Origin: Bacillota bacterium
Lineage (GTDB): Bacteria > Bacillota > Clostridia > Oscillospirales > Oscillospiraceae
Direction of reading: 5' to 3'
Assembly: GCA_029268085.1 (NCBI GenBank)
Contig: JAJUHD010000082.1
Location: forward strand, 1-10,482
DNA: 10,482 bases
The notes below the pieces were generated by a model that worked only from the letters and a program-made list of their open reading frames with translations, did no database searches and had not been told where the DNA came from. Each line of letters opens with the position of its first letter. Position 1 is the first letter of the stretch. Below, piece after piece: positions 6,562-10,482 of this stretch. Position numbers and translations under genes: made by a program.

Positions 6562-6592
6562 AAATCCCCGGCTCAGCCGGGGATTTGCTTTT
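6562..6592 (+). terminator. Terminator after the LiaF-like gene
   Basis: AAATCCCCGGC (6562-6572) and GCCGGGGATTT (6576-6586) form a perfect 11-bp GC-rich stem with loop TCA, followed by GCTTTT. A textbook intrinsic terminator on the plus strand. Confidence 0.92.
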
Positions 6593-6604
6593 ATTGGGAG
6601 CGGA

Positions 6605-6636
6605 ATAAAAAGAGGCACTATCAAAAATAATGCCTC
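6605..6636 (-). terminator. Terminator of the acyltransferase operon
   Basis: Read on the minus strand, GAGGCATTAT and ATAGTGCCTC form a 10-bp stem with one G-U pair and loop TTTTG, followed by TTTTTATT. The wobble pairs only in minus-strand RNA (it is C-A on the other strand), and the T run lies on the minus side, so it serves the operon ending at 6657. It faces the terminator at 6562-6592. Confidence 0.88.
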
Positions 6637-6656
6637 GTCGTTAACATCTTACTAGT

Positions 6657-7790
6657 TCAGCTCATCAGGAATACGTTCGTGTCCGTTCCGAAATTATAAA
6701 CGCTGTAACAGACAAGCACCTCATCGATCCCGTTTTCTCTGATATAGTCGGATACTGTTTTGTCTATAAGCTGTGTTTTGTAATAACGCAAATCCATAAC
6801 GTCGATCTCGGAATAATTGTTTTGCAGGTAGGGAAGGAGGGAGTCCATGTAGCTGTCTCGTAATATCAATATCTTCGGCGCATCGGTTTTTCCTGTGGTA
6901 ATTTTCAAAAGAGGCGTGTTTCCTCCAAAAAACATGGAATATTTATCTTTTTTTTCAAGAAATGTATAATCATACATTGTTCCTTCAACAGGCTCGTTTG
7001 TGGAATAGTTTATTACTTCCGTTGATGGGTTCTGAGGAGCAAATATCTCAATTGAATCAGGCTTTACCCAGCTCATGCCAGACTTTGAATAAACAGTACC
7101 GTAGAACGCATCAGTAACTTTGTACGGAGTGAAATAGGAGAGGGGGGTAGCTGTGTGCCCCATGGCATTCATAATTGCTTCATAACCATAGTAGGCGCCG
7201 AGGCTCGTCCAGTGATGGTCAGTGCGGTAATAGATGTACTCGTCTGTATGAGCTGCCAGAGCACTTTCAACATCAATGTTTTTCGCTCCTGAATTAGCAT
7301 AACAATAATCTATAATACTCTTTTGGCTATAATTCGGCGCGTTTTTCGGAAGAAGGTTTGAGTGTATCTCTGAATTTGAAGGAATAAGAGCAAAATAAAC
7401 AGGAACACCGGCGTTTTCCGTAAAGCTTTTAACTGCCTCTATATTGGTGTCGAGCTGCTTCTGATCGGGAGCCTCATATGCTTCGATAAGCGTTCCGTCT
7501 TTGCAGAGGTAGATGCCCTTGTTCTCCATCTTGCCGATTGCAAGTTCGCTTCTTGCTTTGAGTGTGGTCCATTTATCGCGAAAAGGAAACTGGTCGGTAG
7601 TATAGGACTCAAACTTCGTTGTAAATTTCTTGGCGAACAGCGACTCCAGGCTGAAGGCCGGGGCCTGTGTAAGCTCCCTGTTTTCCTGTTCGGAAAAAAC
7701 CTTATCCGGTATGAGAAGAAACAGGGCAAAAAACAAGGCGATATATGCGGTAAATATTATTATCTGTACCCATGATGAACGTTTTGACAT
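6657..7790 (-). CDS. DHHW-family, AlgX/AlgJ-like SGNH-type protein, cell-surface O-acylation partner
   Basis: A 377-residue protein with one N-terminal membrane helix (about 8-28) after a basic start (MSKR), so the bulk lies outside the cell. Seen: SEQENRELTQAP after the helix, FPFRDKW, LIPSNSEI, then YYRTDHHWTSLGAYYGYEA with Asp191-His192-His193-Trp194, and LRDSYMDSLLPYL with Ser313. The Asp-His pair and the Ser resemble the catalytic residues of SGNH hydrolases such as AlgJ and AlgX, and the DHHW motif names the Pfam-type family. Known pattern: these proteins are paired with an MBOAT acyltransferase and pass acyl groups to an extracellular polymer. Here that gene lies 12 bases upstream. AGAGG at 7799-7803 (minus sense), eight bases before ATG, overlaps the stop codon of the MBOAT gene, which suggests coupled translation. 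The target polymer is not known. Confidence 0.88.
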   Translation of the reverse strand: MSKRSSWVQIIIFTAYIALFFALFLLIPDKVFSEQENRELTQAPAFSLESLFAKKFTTKFESYTTDQFPFRDKWTTLKARSELAIGKMENKGIYLCKDGTLIEAYEAPDQKQLDTNIEAVKSFTENAGVPVYFALIPSNSEIHSNLLPKNAPNYSQKSIIDYCYANSGAKNIDVESALAAHTDEYIYYRTDHHWTSLGAYYGYEAIMNAMGHTATPLSYFTPYKVTDAFYGTVYSKSGMSWVKPDSIEIFAPQNPSTEVINYSTNEPVEGTMYDYTFLEKKDKYSMFFGGNTPLLKITTGKTDAPKILILRDSYMDSLLPYLQNNYSEIDVMDLRYYKTQLIDKTVSDYIRENGIDEVLVCYSVYNFGTDTNVFLMS

Positions 7791-7802
7791 ATGCTCTACC
7801 TC

Positions 7803-9206
7803 TTAGAAACGGAAATACAGGAAGGGATTATAAGTTGCGTCGACGAGATAAGCGGTGCAGATTATAAGTATAATGACAACTGCTGCGGGCGTTGTATAAG
7901 ACTGTACTTTTTGGGGAAGTTTCCTATATAAATCTTTTAGAGTGGGAGTGCAGGCGATTATAGAGATAACAAATATTATGGCGAAAGAAGCAAAGTAGAA
8001 TCCGTCGACAGGCTTGAAAAATCCGCCTTCTCCGAAGCCGAACATTGCTTTATAATACGTTACGCAGGCCGGAAGAGATGCCAGCTGGAACAGAACCCAC
8101 CCACAAACCGCGACAAAAATCGTATACACATGACCGACAAATTTCGGCGCTTTGTCAAGAACCTTGAGCCAGTATAGCTTTTCAAATATAAGAAACGCCG
8201 CGTAGTACAGACCCCAGAGCATAAATGTCCAGCTTGCGCCATGCCAGAAGCCCGTAAGCGCCCATACAATGGTAATGTTGAGAAGCTGACGATATTTGCC
8301 CTTACGGTTGCCGCCGAGAGGAATATAGACATAGTCGCGGAACCATGTACCGAGACTGATGTGCCAGCGCCTCCAGAATTCAGTGACACTGTGCGAAATA
8401 TAAGGATAATTAAAATTCTCCATGAACTCAAAGCCGAGCATCCGGCCTAGACCGATGGCCATGTCGCTGTAGCCCGAGAAGTCGAAGTAGATCTGCAAAG
8501 AGAAGGCCAATATCCCGATCCAGGAGCCGACGCAGCTCAGATCCGTAGCGGCCATTGCGGAGTAGGTGTCCCATAGCTTGCCGATATTGTTGGCAATAAG
8601 AACTTTTTTTGCAAGTCCTATAGTAAAGCGTCTTACACCGCTTGCAAACTGCTCGGGCGAGCTTGCTCTGAAATTGAGCTGGGATGCAACGTCTTTATAG
8701 CGGATGATAGGGCCGGCGATGAGCTGCGGAAACAGCGCAACGAAGGTGCCGAAGCTGATGAAATTCTTCTGCACATCGCTGTCTCCCCGATAAATATCGA
8801 TAGGGTAAGACATAGTCTGAAAAGTGTAGAACGAGATACCGATCGGCAGAGTCACGCCCAGAGGCTGAATAAATCCAAGTCCGGGGATCTGATTCAGGGT
8901 ATTCGCAAAGAGATCAAAGTATTTGAAGAACATTAGCATCGCCAGATTGATGACGATATTGATTACAAGGTAAGTTTTTGCTTTTGGTTTATTATCATCG
9001 CGGTATTTGCCTACAAAAATCCCCGTAATATAATTGACGATGATCGAGAACAACATGAGGACGATATAAACAGGCTCGCCCCAACCGTAAAAAATAAGGT
9101 TAACTACGAACAGCCAAGGGTTGCGCCACTTCCATGGGACAATATAATAAACTGCCAGAACTACAGGCAGATAAATAAACATAAAAAGTATGCTTGAAAA
9201 AACCAT
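7803..9206 (-). CDS. MBOAT-family O-acyltransferase (AlgI/DltB-like)
   Basis: A 467-residue polytopic membrane protein, with about ten hydrophobic segments starting at MVFSSILFMFIYLP. Family motifs: YPIDIYRGD, FPQLIAGPIIRY, YFDFSGYSDMAIGLGRMLG, FWRRWHISLGTWFRDYVYIP and LTGFWHGASWTFMLWGLYY. His322 in the FWHG motif is the expected active-site histidine of MBOAT enzymes, and His282 in WRRWHIS is the second conserved one. Known role: AlgI and DltB move acetyl or alanyl groups from an intracellular donor across the membrane for O-acylation of alginate, peptidoglycan, teichoic acid or exopolysaccharide. The absence of dltA and dltC, and the DHHW partner, favour an AlgI-type polysaccharide O-acetylase over D-alanylation. 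Start: GGAGGA at 9216-9221 (minus sense), nine bases before ATG. First gene of a two-gene operon with its own promoter. Confidence 0.94.
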   Translation of the reverse strand: MVFSSILFMFIYLPVVLAVYYIVPWKWRNPWLFVVNLIFYGWGEPVYIVLMLFSIIVNYITGIFVGKYRDDNKPKAKTYLVINIVINLAMLMFFKYFDLFANTLNQIPGLGFIQPLGVTLPIGISFYTFQTMSYPIDIYRGDSDVQKNFISFGTFVALFPQLIAGPIIRYKDVASQLNFRASSPEQFASGVRRFTIGLAKKVLIANNIGKLWDTYSAMAATDLSCVGSWIGILAFSLQIYFDFSGYSDMAIGLGRMLGFEFMENFNYPYISHSVTEFWRRWHISLGTWFRDYVYIPLGGNRKGKYRQLLNITIVWALTGFWHGASWTFMLWGLYYAAFLIFEKLYWLKVLDKAPKFVGHVYTIFVAVCGWVLFQLASLPACVTYYKAMFGFGEGGFFKPVDGFYFASFAIIFVISIIACTPTLKDLYRKLPQKVQSYTTPAAVVIILIICTAYLVDATYNPFLYFRF

Positions 9207-9241
9207 TCAGCACTATCCTCCGTAAGGCCGCATAATATCAT

Positions 9242-9270
9242 ATTTTACAGGATATCTCTTTCAATTGCAA
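9242..9270 (-). promoter_or_regulatory. Sigma-A promoter of the acyltransferase operon
   Basis: On the minus strand TTGCAA (9270-9265), 17-base spacer, TAAAAT (9247-9242). Expected transcription start is near 9235, leaving about 30 bases before the MBOAT ATG and keeping its GGAGGA ribosome site. Confidence 0.75.
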
Positions 9271-9308
9271 CATGGCACAAATGGTTTTGACAAAATAATC
9301 TTGATAAC

Positions 9309-9335
9309 AAGGCGACCGCACTAAACGATCGCCTT
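9309..9335 (-). terminator. Terminator after the tyrosine recombinase gene
   Basis: On the minus strand AAGGCGATCG and CGGTCGCCTT form a 10-bp stem with one U-G pair and loop TTTAGTG, four bases after the recombinase stop. The following tail GTTATC is poor in T, so efficiency is uncertain. The wobble again pairs only in minus-strand RNA. Confidence 0.7.
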
Positions 9336-9339
9336 CAGG

Positions 9340-10344
9340 CTATTTATCTTTATCAGGCTCGAAGCTTGCCAAAGGATTCGCTGCCGCCGCTATTCGCAGC
9401 TCTGAGCTATCCACATGAGTGTATATCTGGGTAGTGTTGAGATGCTCATGACCTAGAACCTCCTGAAGCGTGCGAACATCGACGCCGTTCTGGAGCATAA
9501 GCGTTGCCGCAGTATGGCGCAGCTTATGCGCAGAATACTGAGTTGAATCAAGACCTGCGCGCATGAGGTTCGTTTTGACCATACTATGGACCGTTTCCCG
9601 GGAAATTCGGGTTCTGCGGTTTGACACGAACATTGCTGGTTCGCGCGAGGGTACTGTGTTTTTTCGCACAATAAGCCAGTTATCAATCGCACGTTTAGTC
9701 GATTCGTTTAGATAGACAATGCGTTCCTTATTGCCTTTTCCTACTATACGCAGAATGTCACCGTGATAATCAGTTACGTTAAGGCCGACAATCTCAGAAA
9801 TTCTCAGCCCGCAGTTTAAGAAGATGCAAAGTATGCAGTAATCACGTTCCCTGTTATTTCCATCAACAGAATTTAGAAGACAGCGGCTCTCTTCAAGCGT
9901 TAGATAGCGGGGGAGGGATTTGGGGGTTTTAGGCGAGTCCAAATCCGCAACAGGATTTTCTGCAAGTAATTTCGCTTTTACCGTAAGATATTTATAAAAG
10001 CTACGAATGCATGCAATTTTCCTTGCACGAGTTGTTGTGCTTAATCCATATTCTTTATAGTGGCTGCGTTGATTAACAATTCTGTCACGAGCGAGGAATG
10101 TGAGAAAATTATAGACCTCATTAAGTGTAACATTTCGTACGAAGTCAAGATCAACGTCCATAATTGATATCTCGTCAAAATCAGCTTTGCGCGCTACAAT
10201 ACCGCGTTCAATCTTCAGAAAACGGAAAAAAGTGCGCAAGTCCAGAAAGTATTCATCGACAGTTTTCGACGAATGTCCTTTAATGGTTTCGTGATACATA
10301 AGAAAGTCTTTGAGTATAGGAGGAGATTCTTGACGATAATCCAT
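9340..10344 (-). CDS. Tyrosine recombinase, Xer type
   Basis: A 334-residue protein with a SAM-like N-terminal DNA-binding domain (about 8-105: LKDFLMYHETIKGHSSKTV, EYFLDLRTFFRFL) and a C-terminal catalytic domain (about 125-325). All catalytic residues are present: Arg181 in CGLRISE, Lys203 in GKGNKER, His273 and Arg276 in HKLRHTA, His299 in LGHEHLNTTQIYTHV, and nucleophile Tyr308. Such enzymes cut and rejoin DNA through a 3'-phosphotyrosine; XerC/XerD resolve chromosome dimers at dif. The length exceeds the roughly 300 residues of XerC/D, mainly from extra sequence between about 50 and 80, which is reminiscent of single-recombinase types such as XerS or XerH. No phage or ICE genes lie beside it, so a chromosomal Xer role is more likely than an element integrase, but not proven. 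Start: AAGGAG at 10355-10360 (minus sense), ten bases before ATG. Confidence 0.9.
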   Translation of the reverse strand: MDYRQESPPILKDFLMYHETIKGHSSKTVDEYFLDLRTFFRFLKIERGIVARKADFDEISIMDVDLDFVRNVTLNEVYNFLTFLARDRIVNQRSHYKEYGLSTTTRARKIACIRSFYKYLTVKAKLLAENPVADLDSPKTPKSLPRYLTLEESRCLLNSVDGNNRERDYCILCIFLNCGLRISEIVGLNVTDYHGDILRIVGKGNKERIVYLNESTKRAIDNWLIVRKNTVPSREPAMFVSNRRTRISRETVHSMVKTNLMRAGLDSTQYSAHKLRHTAATLMLQNGVDVRTLQEVLGHEHLNTTQIYTHVDSSELRIAAAANPLASFEPDKDK

Positions 10345-10415
10345 AAAATAAATACTCCTTTTGAATACCTAATAAAGAGTACATTAAAAGAAACACAGCA
10401 TTAAGGGGTGATAAT

Positions 10416-10444
10416 ATTGTACTATTTATATTAAGAATAATCAA
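10416..10444 (-). promoter_or_regulatory. Sigma-A promoter of the tyrosine recombinase gene
   Basis: On the minus strand TTGATT (10444-10439), 17-base spacer, TACAAT (10421-10416). The transcript would start near 10409, giving a leader of about 65 bases. The AT-rich inverted repeat ends three bases upstream of the -35. Confidence 0.72.
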
Positions 10445-10447
10445 TAA

Positions 10448-10481
10448 TAAATTAAACAAAATAAAAATTTTGTTTAATTTA
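10448..10481. repeat. Perfect 15-bp AT-rich inverted repeat
   Basis: TAAATTAAACAAAAT (10448-10462) is repeated as its exact reverse complement ATTTTGTTTAATTTA (10467-10481) around AAAA. It lies immediately upstream of the recombinase promoter and could be an operator, an UP-type element, a recombinase site, or the terminator of a gene beyond the window edge. The sequence does not decide between these. Confidence 0.85.
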
Positions 10482-10482
10482 G

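Noticed and set aside
7439..7729. 96-codon frame overlapping the DHHW gene on the same strand in another frame
   Set aside because: No recognisable motif; the overlapping DHHW gene has the conserved residues and a proper start.
9309..9335. Hairpin near the recombinase as an attachment site
   Set aside because: It is GC-rich, lies four bases after the stop and pairs best in minus-strand RNA, so a terminator explains it better; no second copy was seen in the window.
1..10482. CRISPR arrays, tRNA or rRNA genes, insertion sequences, toxin-antitoxin or defence systems
   Set aside because: None was recognised by eye: no regularly spaced repeats, no stable-RNA sequences and no transposase or defence motifs.

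Overview
The window looks like core chromosome of a spore-forming, low-to-moderate GC anaerobic Firmicute, most likely class Clostridia near the Oscillospiraceae/Ruminococcaceae. The case rests on gene content and order: a PP2C phosphatase, PASTA kinase and rsgA cluster, a SpoVM-like microprotein, a SipL-type SPOCS/LysM spore coat protein, strong AGGAGG-type ribosome sites and sigma-A-like promoters. No phage, plasmid, transposon, CRISPR or stable-RNA gene was seen.

Positions 1-2986 (+) hold the 3' end of prpC, then prkC (kinase, one membrane helix, three PASTA domains) and rsgA. prkC and rsgA overlap by one base. This is the conserved Firmicute signalling and ribosome-assembly operon, and it ends in a long hairpin at 2993-3048. 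Positions 3070-4923 (+) hold three sporulation-flavoured genes: a 51-residue two-helix membrane protein, a 24-residue SpoVM candidate, and a SipL-like protein with its own sigma-E-type promoter. In Bacillus subtilis spoVM lies downstream of prpC-prkC-rsgA-rpe-thiN. Here rpe and thiN are missing from between, while the microprotein is still present and stands next to sipL. SpoVM and SipL both act with the SpoIVA ATPase to anchor the spore coat on the forespore, so this is the most interesting part of the window.

Positions 4951-6592 (+) hold yebC with an extended -10 sigma-A promoter and a terminator, then a LiaF-like four-helix membrane protein with a C-terminal domain of repeated FGG turns and its own terminator. 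Converging on it, positions 6605-9270 (-) form a two-gene operon: an AlgI/DltB-type MBOAT acyltransferase followed by a DHHW-family SGNH-like protein. It has a clear promoter and terminator and probably O-acylates an extracellular polymer.

Positions 9309-10482 (-) hold a complete tyrosine recombinase of the Xer type with its own terminator and promoter. Just upstream of the promoter is a perfect 15-bp AT-rich inverted repeat at the window edge. All assignments come from reading motifs and gene order by eye; no database search was run.
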